Origin: Liolophura sinensis
Lineage: Eukaryota > Mollusca > Polyplacophora > Chitonida > Chitonidae
Direction: 5' to 3'
Length of the DNA: 64,000 nucleotides
NCBI RefSeq assembly: GCF_032854445.1
Contig: NC_088295.1
Location: forward strand, 67,671,058-67,735,057
The notes beneath the pieces were generated by a model. It ran no database searches and had not been told where the DNA came from. It worked only from the letters and a program-made list of their open reading frames with translations. The translations under genes were made by a program, and so were the position numbers. This document shows, one piece after another, positions 47,801-59,823 of this stretch (the stretch's first letter is position 1; each line of letters opens with the position of its first letter).

Positions 47801-49278
47801 AAGTTGAGATCCCATATCATTGCTGCTTTGACAGGTTTGACATTTTTCCAGCTCAACTTAGCCTGACTTCTGTTATTAAGGTGCCAACATGGCAAACACA
47901 ACTGCCATACTTCATATATATAGTCAGAGTTGGTTCCATGGTAGTTGTGAAAGGCAGAAATTGCGTGTCATTGTAATCAACAAATTCCAGATTTTGTTGA
48001 CAACTATGTGAGAGTCCGTTAATCCTACCTCGTCACTATGTACATCTGGGCTTGGAATGTTCTAATCATGATGGTCCCTTAATTAGCATAGTAAGATTAG
48101 ATACAAGACTGATATAGCCTGTTATAGCTGTTGAATCATGACGGGCTGCCCCCTTTGGTGTTAACTCAGTCAAATGAATGATAGGAATAGGGGCATGTAT
48201 TTCAGCATTAATCAGACGAAGGATGGGGCCGCATACTGAATAGTTGAATATATGCATATAGTCCAGCGTCATTGGTTTAAATAGCGTTAACACCAAGGGA
48301 ACCTAAACACACGGCAACTGTCATCGATTAATAAGACTGAATTGACTTGACAATGTGAGTATTCCTTTAATTGCGAGTACATGCTATGTGTATTGTCTAA
48401 TTTGGTATTTTCTGTACATTGTAGAATCTGTGTAATCAATATTTTATTTTTGATGGAACTTTACCTACCAGTTTCGTATAATTGACACAATTAATTGTAA
48501 GTGTTTTTAGAATTATCCAGTACAGTGTAATTAGTTAATGTACATTGAAGCCTTTGAAAGTGTATGGTTGACTGACTGAGCTAGGTGTGACGCCGGTGGC
48601 TATATGTTCCGAGGCTCCACAGCAAGCTAAATCACTTAGTTGTCCATTAAAGAAATTACATAATCTTGCTGTCAGAATCTGGATTAGTGTCAACAAAAAA
48701 GTTTATACCTGGTAGAAAACAGGTGACCGCAAATCCAACTCTCGCCTGGTCTCCAAGCAATCTAATCATGTTGCACGCAGCAAACGCTCTTTGTGTACTT
48801 AATCATAAAATGTGTTATCATGCAAGTACATAGGCATGTACGTAATTTATTTCCACATCATTGAAAGTCATACATGCCCTTTATGCATGGTCAAGCGTAA
48901 TATATGATTCTGAGAATCAGTAGTAAGGCAGTTTTAATTATTTATTTGAATTCCTATCATTTTATGATGGCCATACAGTCTTTTATTGTCAGAATTGAAA
49001 GTGCAAAATTGAATTGATAAACGTGCAGTTCTTCTTCAGTTAACCATGCTGTAGATAGAAGTATACATGTACCTGCATATATATGGATGTTGTATGGTTT
49101 AATTATCCAGTAACTAGATAAATAATATTTTCTGCCTCATTTCTTCCACCATATTGCTGGCTATGTAAGACAACAGTCAAATAAGTATATTATATTAAAA
49201 CCTGAGAGGTTAAATAGACTGTCATTATGAATTTAAATTACACACTGACGGTAGTTCTGCAGCCCTCACAATTCACAA
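44891..49278. other. Non-coding sequence, nothing recognised
   Basis: No gene is supported. Parts of 45900-46700 and 47000-47600 are less AT-rich and free of simple repeats; they may hold conserved non-coding elements. A frame at 47206-47261 is bounded by splice-like signals but does not fit the phase left by exon 2. Confidence 0.4.
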
Positions 49279-49312
49279 TTTTGCCTCAGCCAAATAAAAT
49301 GCTGAGGCAAAA
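49279..49312. repeat. Perfect 12-bp inverted repeat (hairpin)
   Basis: Arms ttttgcctcagc (49279-49290) and gctgaggcaaaa (49301-49312) with a 10-base AT-rich loop. No T-run follows as in a bacterial terminator. It lies 66 bp upstream of a SINE. Confidence 0.85.
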
Positions 49313-49377
49313 CAATAATTTGTCGGCAAAAATAAACTTACCTCGACAATAATATTTAAAATAAATACAAACACATA

Positions 49378-49498
49378 TGGTCGTGGGTTTTCCCCAGGCT
49401 GTGCCCGGTTTCCACCCACCATAATGCTGCCCGCCGTCGTATAAGTGAAATATTCTTGAGTACGGCGTAAAACACCAATCAAATAAATAAATAAATAA
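49378..49498 (+). mobile_element. SINE family A, 5'-truncated, with 11-bp target duplication
   Basis: Perfect acaaacacata repeats at 49367-49377 and 49499-49509 flank it. It begins at tggtcgtgggttttccccag and ends in caatcaaataaataaataaa. It is close to the copies at 43791 and 59484. Confidence 0.92.
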
Positions 49499-49609
49499 AC
49501 AAACACATAAATTCAGCGTTGACACGTACTGGTTTCCTCAGAGGTTTTGCTATATCTCCTCCATTACCCTACGACGGCTTGGCAATGAATTCACAATTTA
49601 GACACATGG

Positions 49610-49831
49610 TCAGTTTACAGAAACATTACATTTCTTGATAATGTGGATACCTCGAATCAAATTGTCAGAAATTTGTGAAACAAAACAGCAGTTTCCTGAA
49701 TTCAGTGAAGAGTTCTTAGAGTGAAAGTCCCGGCAAATTTTGCACACTATTGAAAGGACTAAACCATCGTCGGCCAATTTACATTCAATACAATCAATCA
49801 CCCATCCATCCACAGGCTTTTTGTTCACCAT
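49610..49831 (-). CDS. Candidate Cys-rich 73-codon frame with promoter-like upstream
   Basis: Starts at ATG 49831-49829 (gcaATGg, a good context). The peptide includes MVNKKPVDGWVIDCIECKLA, later VCKICRDF and two adjacent cysteines, and ends near IKKCNVSVN. The C-x2-C pair followed by acidic and aromatic residues recalls the start of BED-type or related zinc fingers in transposon-derived genes, but no complete finger is visible. A CCAAT box and a CRE lie 66-82 bp upstream. It could be the first exon of a - strand gene or a transposon remnant. The family is not recognised. Confidence 0.3.
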   Translation of the reverse strand: MVNKKPVDGWVIDCIECKLADDGLVLSIVCKICRDFHSKNSSLNSGNCCFVSQISDNLIRGIHIIKKCNVSVN

Positions 49832-49896
49832 TGCGTCTAAAACTTTCAATTCTGACAGTCACCCAGTGTGTCACCTTCCTGAGATCTTGCGCCAGG

Positions 49897-49916
49897 TGAC
49901 GTCATTTTTCAATTGG
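49897..49916 (-). promoter_or_regulatory. CRE and CCAAT box pair
   Basis: A perfect TGACGTCA palindrome (49897-49904) and a - strand CCAAT (49912-49916) lie in the right order upstream of the ATG at 49831. CREB/ATF and NF-Y sites paired near a start are a common animal promoter arrangement. A ctaaaaatag word lies about 20 bp further upstream. Confidence 0.35.
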
Positions 49917-50000
49917 CTCATCCCTGTACTGAGCATTGTACTATTTTTAGACCACTACTTGCAACCCCCGTCCGACAGTGTAGAGGCATTTAGTCCATAA

Positions 50001-53000
50001 TGATAACTAATTTCCACGCCTAAAAAAACATTTTATACTTGAATTAAATCAAATTTTATTTAACAACACAAGAGTCAAAAATTTTGAGGTTCGAATTGTG
50101 CACCCCTCGGCAGGTTTTTTTTTTTTTGCCGTGACAAAGAGATCATACTTCGGCATTCACCTCGGCAAGTGCCACGTCAGTTTATATACATAATAACACA
50201 ATGCGTAGTTACAGTGTGCTATAAAAATAGGTCTATAAGACATCTTTCATTGTGGCTCTTTTATACCTTGCTCATTGGTGTCAGTGTTTATAGTCAGTGT
50301 TCACATCCTGTTATCAATCTCAAGGCTTATCAAAAGATATTTTTATTGGGTCTTGTCTTGTCCATATGGAGATATCAATCAGTTTGTGGTGATACTTGTC
50401 AGTGGCTGGTGCACTCCTTGCAGTCTAAAATCCAACTGAAACATGTGTCTGGAAGAAGCTGGAATCTGTCAGGAATCTGACTAATTTGAACATGTTAGCT
50501 TGATTTCCCTGGCCTTTAACCTTCTAGCTTAGCTTCTGATGTGTGTTCAGCATTGACCTAGGTCAGCATGTTTGTGTTGGTCTCACATTTGACTGATGTT
50601 GGTTGAATGTTGACATTCTGATATCATCCTGCCAAAATGGTTTCAGGGTGGGTTGAAAAATTAATCAGAAAGCTGCATGGTGTCTACCATGAGTCATTGA
50701 TAAAAAAGGATAAAGTAGTGCACAATAGTGTAGTTTGGTCCGTGATTAAACCAATAACATCAAACAGAAGTTTCAGCAAGAAAGTTTCCATTAGTTAGCC
50801 CACTAATGTACCAAAGGACCTGTAGACTAGTCAGTCCATGGATGCCATTATGTTCTACAAACTAAATTTTGAAAGCTGAAGAAAGTTGTAATTTCAGAAC
50901 CACAAAATAAATCTGGGCATAGTGCTCTGGAGTATTCTATACTGACAGTACATGGACAAACATATGTAGCCCTATTGCATAATATCACCAGAAAACGAAA
51001 TTGATACAGTTAAAAAGTAAGCACTTTTACATGTACAATATCCACTTCAGATTGGAAAAACAAAAGTGTTTTTAAAGAAAACAGAGGAGGAAATGTATTT
51101 GAACTAGTTTTTGTTCAGTGATGGCTCTGTCAGACCTTGTTGATGATGTGTATATAGGAGTACCTGTAAGCCTTCAACTGCCCAGACCTGTGGCCAGGGG
51201 AGTCAATCGATCATTGGTGTGTCCTACGAGAAACAGGCGTCAGCTGTATGTATTGCCATATGGCTTGTTTGTCGAGAGGCCGATTTCACGTGGCTTTTAG
51301 TTCTCTTAGTTTGCAGTTGTCAGCCTAGGCAGATTTTCCTCTGTTAAGAGGTGTAAGGTGATCAGGTCCCATGATGTGGCTGTCAAAAGGCCAGGCAGCT
51401 TGCGCATGTATATGGCAAGATGGCAGGCTTCTTAACCTGCCAACTTGTCATTTCAGGGATTAGGCAAAGATGGCAGACCTAATAGAGAAGTTTCCCAATA
51501 TACAATCTCATGACAACCAAGAGATGTGGTCTGATAGAATATAATGCTTGATTTATAATTACTCGACAGTTATAATGTGCCTTCAATTTATGGTCTTCGG
51601 CTTTTTCTGTTTACATCATTATTTTCACAATTGTCAAAAGGCTGGCTAGAGACAAATTACTATGATCAGATAATAAGAGGAAACATCCTATTTGGTCACA
51701 CTGCCATTTTGTTGGATAAAATTAAATGGCAACTTCAAATGGAAATATGCTTGCATGCTTATGATTTATGAACAGCACTGAAAAGTAGACATTGCTGTTT
51801 TCTTTCACCAAAGAACAAGCAAACTTGATGTAGGACAAAGTATGGGTGTAATTCTTAGCTGAGAACTCCTGCCAAATCACGGTTCACATTTCTGATATGG
51901 TGCTTCTCTCAGTATTGCATTTAAAACCAGAGGCCCATGGATTGACTGATCTAAAATTGTGAAATTTATGGTTGGCGATCTTTTTCTTTACATTTTTAGT
52001 CTTAAAGGCTTTTTTATTTGAATTAATCTTCACTGTGTTTGGATAGCATTGTTAAACTTAATGATTATTGATAGGTACAGAGGGAGTGAAGCTAATATCT
52101 ACTTCACATGTAATTTTAAACATTCTACATGGTGTTCAGAAAGTCTTGTGTAACACCTGTTATATACATTATGTACTTATAAATTATGATACCTGGTTTT
52201 ATTATGTATTAGTTTCTGAAACTATTCAGGTTCTGCTTAGCGAGAGAAAGACATTAAAGAAATAACCTTAGGACATGTTCAATAAATACAGGTCAAATAT
52301 TATTCAGCTCTGTTTCGAGATAAGACAGTTCATGTTATTCACAATACTGTAAGTTACGTGTAAGCTTCGAATCTAGCACCTGTCCATTTTCTGCCTGATG
52401 TTGTTCTGGTATCGGGTGACAGACTGATGCAGGTGCAGTGGGCTCGGTGAATGACTCAGCTTCCTGGTTCTGCATGACAAACTGTGAACTTGCACAAGTG
52501 TAAACGTGAATAGAATAACAGTGACATTAATAAATTGGATGTTCAGGACTAATCCCGTTTAGACCAGTGATAAATTCCTTGTGGATGAATAGCAGTAGAT
52601 AATTAATGTCAAGTGGAAAACAGAAATGGTTTGCATTGTCCATGGGCTTGGTTTTGTAGCACTCAGCCCATGAGAACATCCGTTTTCCGTGAACTGGACA
52701 GTGTAGGCGGATCTTTCAAACTATTCAACTCTGTGTCTTATTGTTCGTCTCAGTGCTCTAGGTTGAAGACACTTGTGGGTAATCTTGGGTGAGAGAAATT
52801 GTGTGGACATTGTCTTGTCAGTGGCTAACGCTGACCACTAGTGTCTTGTGATATCCCGTTCAGTTCTTCTAACCCCTTTATAAACCTGATCACACTTCAA
52901 TACATCAAATCAGGTTTGTTATCCACGTTAGCTGGACACTCAGCCTCTCACTAACCACCTCACATACAAACCTTGATCTAAAGTCAATAGATCCATGTGC

Positions 53001-53101
53001 AAGATTGCGCGCTCTAGTGGACAATGGTCTGGCCAGTCAGAACCTGACCTTCTGGTCAGTCTGTTCAACTTGGCAAGTGACCAAAACTCTTGACCATTCA
53101 G
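50001..53101. other. Non-coding sequence, nothing recognised
   Basis: A poly-T run near 50118-50130. Frames at 50169-50480 and 51118-51300 lack splice pairing. An acceptor-like ttgtcatttcag near 51457 is followed by a short open run but no good donor. Confidence 0.4.
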
Positions 53102-53300
53102 GTGGATAATGTTCGTCCCCTGGAGGACAATGCCTACAAATTGTCAAATTCATACCCTTTGATATTAGATGTGATGCAGTCTATTCAGGCATCATGTACA
53201 CTTGTCTTTGTGTTCTTAGGAACAGATTTGCCAGAAACTTTGCAGGACTTAATGGATGATATTTTTATGTGTATAAGAATTTCCATGCATGTACAAATGT
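53102..53300 (+). CDS. Weak candidate exon in phase with exon 2
   Basis: Acceptor ctcttgaccattcag (AG 53100-53101) and a strong donor (AATGT|gtaagt at 53301) enclose 199 nt, open from a codon boundary as exon 2 requires. It begins VDNVRPLEDNAYKLSNSYPL; the second half is hydrophobic and AT-biased and does not resemble a C2 domain. It could be a real linker exon, a pseudo-exon or chance. It would leave phase 1. Confidence 0.18.
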
Positions 53301-54377
53301 GTAAGTAATAATTGTATTTTTACTTCATTATATGTGACTTTGAAGTGAAATTGCTGCACCATAATGACATTAAAAAGTCACTTACTCACACAAAATAACA
53401 GAAGAAAAGCAGCTTTATTGATATATATTATAATTCTATCTTCCATCTTCATGCAAAACATTGCATTCATACACATGTACTTGTACACATAAGTTGGGCC
53501 AGTTTTCCCCCCTTTTTGTGATTGAGTGGAACTTTAGATTATTGCAACCATAAATAATATCAATGTAAACTATGATAAGTATTTGCGTGTCTGATGTATA
53601 TGTCCATTGGTACAGATGTTTCATCTTCTGTAGAATGAACCAAAGGCGCATGTATTCAGCCATATTCAGTCTTCTTGAACAAAAAGTGAATTACAAGGAT
53701 AAAAGATCACGACATCTAATATGTGTATAATCATTTCCATTTTGTGTTTATTGTGATGTACCCTTGGCATGGAAGATTGATATTTTGAACATTGGTGTTG
53801 GATACCTGGGTGGTGGTCTGGTTTTTATTACCCTTGTCTGAATAGATTGCTGTGGAAATAACTGCCAAGAGTGTGAATTCTTCATCTTCACATTTGACTT
53901 TACTGTGGGATATGGTTTCCCTCTTAGATTGGCCTGGGCATTAACCTGGCCAATTCTTGACCATAAATATCCAACAGAAATTGTTTTTCTAATGATATCC
54001 TGTCCTGCTGTCAAAACAGGAGTTTTTAATGAAATCTTGGGTGATTGTCGTTCTTTATGTTTGTGTGGGGTGAGAAATCGTGATGGACAGTTCAATTTAT
54101 GGGGGAATAGAACAAAACCATTTCACTGAAATGGCACCATTGCTGAAAAGTGGATTAGTATTTATGAGGTCAGCCATCTTTGCACACAAAGTTATTGTGG
54201 AAAACAAGACTTTTAATGACTGTTGCTCCATGCACTCACTGTTGGCCATGTAGTATATAGTTTGAAAGGAAGTAAGGAGTAGAGACACTTCAGCTGGTAA
54301 TTTACTAGTGAGATATGCATGTTAATTACTGTGGGAATCATTAGTTCTGTAAATCTGCTATTCAGCAGTACAGGTAC
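53301..54377. other. Non-coding sequence, nothing recognised
   Basis: Frames at 53748-54095 (-) and 53905-54129 (+) overlap on opposite strands and have no domain or splice support. Confidence 0.4.
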
Positions 54378-54869
54378 TTGGTGGTCAAACAGTACTCGTC
54401 TTCCTCATCTGGGCACATGGAATCTGATGCTCACCAGCAAATACACTGTACATGAAGATGGCGGTCAAACTGTACTCGTTGTCTTCCTCATCTGGGCACA
54501 TGGAATCTGATGCTCACCAGCAAATACACTGTACATGAACATGGCAGTCAAACTGTACTCGTCGTCTTCCTCATCTGGGTACATGGAATCTGATGCTCAC
54601 CAGCAAATACACTGTACATGAACATGGCGGTCAAACTATACTCGTTGTCTTCCTCATCTGGGCACATGGAATCTGATGCTCACCAGCAAATACACTGTAC
54701 ATGAACATGGCGGTCAAACTGTACTTGTTGTCTTCCTCATCTGGGCACATGGAATCTGATGCTCACCAGCAAATACACTGTACATGAACATGGCGGTCAA
54801 ACTGTACTCGTTGTCTTCCTCATCTGGGCACATGGAATCTGATGCTCACCAGCAAATACACTGGACATG
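54378..54869 (+). repeat. 83-bp tandem array, 6 units
   Basis: Unit catggcggtcaaactgtact, then cgttgtcttcctcatctggg, cacatggaatctgatgctca and ccagcaaatacactgtacat plus gaa. The first unit lacks about 2 bp. Units 2-6 differ by one or two bases each. Units with an intact ATG carry a 26-codon frame from atggcggtc to a TGA. Confidence 0.95.
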
Positions 54870-57272
54870 TACTATTGTTTGAAAGATAAACTGCAGCGCT
54901 TAGTTTTACAAAAATTGTTGTCAATAGGCTTCTGTTATCGTATACCATTTTAATGCTTGAAGTACAGTGACGGTTGTTGAATGTAACATTGTACAGAAAA
55001 TGTCCATCGCATATCTGTCTGTGTTTCAGAATGTCATGACATCACAGTGATCTTCGTCATTCATGTTTAAAATATGTGAAAAGTTTTGTCACAGTCAACC
55101 AATTTGACAGAAGCTGCAGATGGTATATATATACAAAAATATAACCCAAAAATGTACGACAATCATCATCGTGTATTTACTCTGATAACTTTTAGTTTCA
55201 GATCAAAACCTTTGCTGTGTGCCTTTAATGCTTTACACTGAATATCCATATCAAGTCAGAACAGTTTATTTTTTCTGTGGAATCATGAGGTTGTCATTCA
55301 GTACAGCTCAGGCTAAAAATCAATTGTCTAGCGCTCATATCGCGCTCCGAGATACTGAAGAAGACTCCACTGGCGTGTGACAAACCCTCTACAGGGCTGT
55401 GTCGGAGACCTACTGAGGCGCACAATTATTTTTGGAAGGTGCGAATATAGTTCCGTCCCTAGACACATCCTTGTTTCCAGGCGAAGGGGAATTCCCCATG
55501 TTTCAGCTGTTTGAACATATACTAGTCGTGAAAAGCGGAAACTTTATTTTACAATATGTAACCTACCTCTGCACAACAAAGTCAACTTGATTAAGGGAGT
55601 AAATATTGCGATCAAAGTCATCAATTGGTGTCGAAGGTCAGCACACTAATTTTGATATACTAGTATATTTACATTAAACACTAAAACATTACGGTTCAAC
55701 TGGAAAAAAAACAACAGTCATCTGTTTATTTGCCTCAACTTTTATGCAAGTTCACAAATACAATTTGAAGTCGGAATTCATCTGGGTGTTGGTGCAAATC
55801 ATGTACTGTTAAGCATAAATTAACAAAGTTGAATGAATTCCATGCTGGCATTTTGTAGTAACAGAGTGTCAGAGATTAGAAAATGTAAGGTACACTGTGC
55901 TTGGTAAGCCCAAAAATGTATTGGTGGAAATGAGAACTTTTTCTGTGAGAAAAGCCTTTTGAACGAATCAGCTTTTTTCCCTTCATGCATTTGCTTACAT
56001 GGTTTCATACAAACTATAAATCCTTAACAGTCATATAGACAAAATTTAACTTGTCCTGTAACTTGTTTTTATTTTTTACCACTTCTGTACATGAAATTCA
56101 TATTGTAATACCGCGTTATTGTTGCACAGCGTGTCAGCATCAAAGTGTCAATTTGGTTTTCTAAATCATTGAGTGGCAGATAATTTTTCACTGGCAGATG
56201 ACTCCCAGAACAAGGAAAACCTTAGCCCAAAGCTAAGCTGGACTTTCCTATCGTAATGCCCAGCTTTAGTCATATAGACTTCCACATGAACAATTTCACT
56301 GAAGAAACCTGCTCCGACCCTACCTTATTTTTGCTATCTGCCGATTCCGTAAAACGCCCATAATGTAATACGTCAAAGCCAGCGTTGGTAATCCATCTTT
56401 CAACGTTAATATAGCTGTTTAAACTTTCGAATTGGACAATTCAAATCAACGTCTGCCATGTTTAGATTTTTTTTTTTCATCTTTAGGCAGGGTGCTGGAC
56501 AGCGAAAATTTTATCCCACCCAACAGTTTGTTAAGAGAATATTTGTCCGTTTTTTAACTTGTTATGACAGACGAAGAATGAGCTAGTATTAACAGTCGTG
56601 GTGATCCATTACAAATCTTACATGGACTCACTCGTAAATCACTGCTTTAAAGATGATTGCCACTTTACAATCAAAAACACAAACATCAGACATTTTCCTT
56701 CAGTTTCGTGTATTGTGTTAGTCATTCAAACAAAAAACTATTTTTTCCATTGTCAACTTCCCACCACCAGTGCATAGGCGTACCAATGCTCAGCTACGTG
56801 TGTGATCAGTCACAGGTGACTGTCCATCTACAGGCTGTCTACAAACCCTTTATAAACTCTCTACAAGACTTCGAGGATCACATTAGTCTCCTGTCTGGAT
56901 TTGACTTTTAGCTTGAGCAGTACTGTGTATGTCAACTACAAATCAGTAGCAAAGCATTTAAACCAAAATAAAGTAGATATATTCTTTTGCTTTTTAGAAT
57001 TATCACATGGACAGAAAAGAAGCTTTTATAATATTCATTAACTTAATTTACATTAAGCACTGATGTATTTCCCAGGATCCAGTATGTAACTATACGCATT
57101 TAAATTTGAGAAAGGCTTTACATGCTGGGCCTAGTTGTTCAAAAGTGTATTATACCGATATGAAGTCATATAACATACATGTAGCTACGATTTTAACAAA
57201 ACCCTAGTGACCAACATACAGGTTGATGCCCCAGCCACCCTCATCACACACATGTACATACATGTACTTTCC
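54870..57272. other. Non-coding sequence, nothing recognised
   Basis: A CpG-containing patch at about 55325-55420 (gcgctcatatcgcgctccga) stands out by composition but has no open frame. A 45-nt splice-bounded run at 56771-56815 is too short to judge. Nothing else is recognised. Confidence 0.4.
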
Positions 57273-57281
57273 TATTTGGTC

Positions 57282-57440
57282 TGGCTTCCTCTCCGGCCAT
57301 ACTCAGGAAGATCTGCCAGCAGCCTGCAGATGGTCGTGGGTTTCCCCCACTCTCTGCTCGGTTTCCTCCCATCATAATGCTGGCCACCGTCATATAAGTG
57401 AAATATTCTTGAGGCGTAAAACACAAATCAAATAAGTACA
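57282..57440 (+). mobile_element. SINE family A, 5'-truncated, with short target duplication
   Basis: tatttggtc occurs at 57273-57281 and 57441-57449. The body runs tggcttcctctccggccata, gcagatggtcgtgggtttcc, cataatgctggccaccgtca to a short AATCAAATAAGTA tail. It lacks a few bases of the gagtacggcg segment. Confidence 0.85.
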
Positions 57441-57449
57441 TATTTGGTC

Positions 57450-58536
57450 CTATTGAATATACTGATATACCCTAAATCCTCACCAAATTTGACCAGTAAA
57501 TTGTAACTTTACCTGGAACTACTAGTATGTTTAACAATTTGAACATAATTGTTTAACGTAGTTCAAAGGATTTTAAGGTCAAAAGTGCATAAGGACAAAT
57601 TTTCCAATGTAGATAACGTTCGTCTGTTACTCAAAATTCACTGCAAAGGTGGAAATTTCTGTATTTATGGTATGTTTATGTACATGGATGTCTACTTAGG
57701 TCTTGTGTACATATAAGTGCCTGGTCTAAAAATATGTCGAACCGAAAAATCAATTCTGACATCTTAGATTTATGTAGAATCTATGGGCTCAGAATAATTA
57801 GGTATAGATGTGGATATCATCCAAGCAGCTGTTTTGTCATTGATCTGCTATACCCATCCCCTCAGGCACAGCAGACCCCTCAGTCCCCCCCCCCCCCCCC
57901 CCCCGCCCCAGTTCTCTCAAGCAGATAACATTTCATGTGTAAGGACACAAAACACCTTTGCTCTCCCTTCTGTAGAGTGTTTGATGTTCAAACACATTGG
58001 GTTGGGCCAAGCTAAAAAAAAGCTGATAAGTATGATGGTGATATCACAGGGATTCAGTGACGCCAGCCAGTCTGAAGGCACCAGATCAACTCAAGCTAGC
58101 TGGGTGATTATATACTGCAAGAGGTGTTCATTGGATTTCTGCCCAGTTTGTTTGAAGAATGACATTCTCGCTGCAGGAGGATGCATGTTTAATTGTGCAG
58201 GTCAATTCTGTTTTTGAAGTTGTCTTGTTTTTTTTTTGTTTATTTTTTTTTCTTCGTTGTTGTGGTTTTTTGGGGTTTTTTTTTATTGATCTGCATGATT
58301 TAGCAGATCTGATGACAGTTCTGTCTGCCATATCTGTACCAGCTCTATAGTATAGTGTCTCTGAGACGGAAGTGGCCACACATGGCTGACATTTAGGAAA
58401 ATTGATAACTCACTGGGCGTGTGACAGGTTTGATGTGAGCTAGCTGTGGCCACTCAGCAGCTGCTAAGGCCTTGAATGTAGTCAGCCCAGATAGGTGCAT
58501 GCATGAGGCACTACCCCGTGCCGGACAGAAGATCAG
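57450..58536. other. Non-coding sequence with poly-C and T-rich runs
   Basis: A C-run at 57885-57904 produces an artificial Pro-rich frame. A T-rich, G-interrupted stretch spans about 58225-58290. No gene is supported. Confidence 0.45.
57885..57909. repeat. Poly-C tract (20 C, G, then 4 C)
   Basis: An uninterrupted run of about 20 C followed by gcccca. The - strand is quadruplex-prone. Open frames reading through it as poly-Pro are artefacts. Confidence 0.9.
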
Positions 58537-59185
58537 GTACATGTATGGGACATTCCCCATCATAGTGTTACAGACAAATTAAATGTATGAGACATTTTCA
58601 TCATAGTGTTACAGACAAATTACATGTGTGAGACATTTCCATCATAGTGTTACAGACAAATTACATGTATTAGTAATTTTCCATCATAGTGTTACAGACA
58701 AATCACATTTATGAGACATTTTCCATCAAAGTGTTACAGACAAATTACATGTGTGAGACATTACCCATCATAGTATTACAGACAAATTACATATATGAGA
58801 CATTTTCCATCATAATGTTACAGACAAATTACATGTATGAGACATGTTCCATCATAGTGTTATAGACAAATTACATGTATGAGACATTTTCAATCATAGT
58901 GTTACAGACAAATTACATGTATGAGACATTTCCATCATAGTGTTATAGACAAATTACATGTATGAGACATTTTCCATCATAATGATACAAACAAATTACA
59001 TGTATTAGATATTTTCCATCATAGTGTTACAGACAAATTACATGTATGAGACATTACCCATCATATTGCTAGAAACAAATTACATGTATGAGACATTTCC
59101 ATCATAGTGTTACACATAAATTACGTGTATTAGACCTTTCCCATCATAATGTTGTATAGACCAGTAACATGTATGAGACACTCCC
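58537..59185 (+). repeat. About 41-bp tandem array, about 15 units
   Basis: Unit acatgtatgagacattttcc, then atcatagtgttacagacaaa and tt, varying from 40 to 43 bp. Units diverge more than in the other arrays, and the last two decay into unique sequence near 59185, so it is probably old. Confidence 0.93.
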
Positions 59186-59469
59186 CAACATGATCACACA
59201 AATCAGACATATATACATGAGTAAAGGATTCTTCCTAGCACGTTCTGGCGCACTGTGTACATGTGTGACACATTTCATAAAGTGCTCACAAAATCACATT
59301 CATGAAGAATATTGTACATCAGGCTATATTATGTATATTATTATACTACATACACATGGTCCAAAGTCAGATTGATGTATTTGTATAAATATATGCTCAT
59401 ATGGCACTATTAAGAATTTTTATTTCTCTTCCATTTTAGTGGTGATAAGGAAGTTTGAATAAAGATTTG
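59186..59469. other. Non-coding spacer
   Basis: AT-rich spacer between the array and the SINE; nothing recognised. Confidence 0.45.
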
Positions 59470-59483
59470 AAAATTCAAAAGAT

Positions 59484-59746
59484 TTTTTTTTTTTTGATTG
59501 GTGTTTTACGCCGTACTCAAGAATATTTCACTTATACGACGGCGGCCAGCATTATGGTGGGTGGAAACAGGGCACAGCCCGGGGGAAACCCACGACCATC
59601 TGCAGGTCGCTGGCAGACCTTCCCACTTACGGCCGGAGAGGAAGCCAGCATGAGCTGGACTTGAACTCACAGCGACCGCATTGATGAGAGGCTCCTGGGT
59701 CACTACGCTGCGCTAGCGTGCTAACCGACTGAGCCACGGAGGCCCC
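59484..59746 (-). mobile_element. SINE family A, full length, 14-bp target duplication
   Basis: Flanked by perfect aaaattcaaaagat at 59470-59483 and 59747-59760. In its own sense it begins ggggcctccgtggctcagtc, with an A-box-like tggctcagtcggttagcac. A B-box-like gtgagttcaagtccagctc follows about 60 bp further on. The shared body (catgctggcttcctctccgg, ctgcagatggtcgtgggttt, cataatgctggccgccgtcg) and an A-rich tail complete it. Pol III boxes, the absence of coding sequence and the target duplication define a tRNA-derived SINE. It is the reference for all family A fragments here. Confidence 0.95.
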
Positions 59747-59823
59747 AAAATTCAAAAGATAGATGTTAACTGCATGAACCTTCTTGTATTTAACATATAT
59801 GTAAGCTACATGTACATTGAGGT

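Noticed and set aside
49279-49312. Rho-independent terminator
   Set aside because: Hairpin without a following T-run, in eukaryotic DNA.
51459-51486. Possible exon after ttgtcatttcag
   Set aside because: The open run has no usable donor (next GT is gtttcc) and is too short to judge.
57734-57928. Pro-rich protein frame
   Set aside because: The proline run is the poly-C tract; no other support.
58537-59185. CRISPR-like array
   Set aside because: Units are contiguous tandem repeats without unique spacers, in a eukaryotic context; the same applies to the other arrays.
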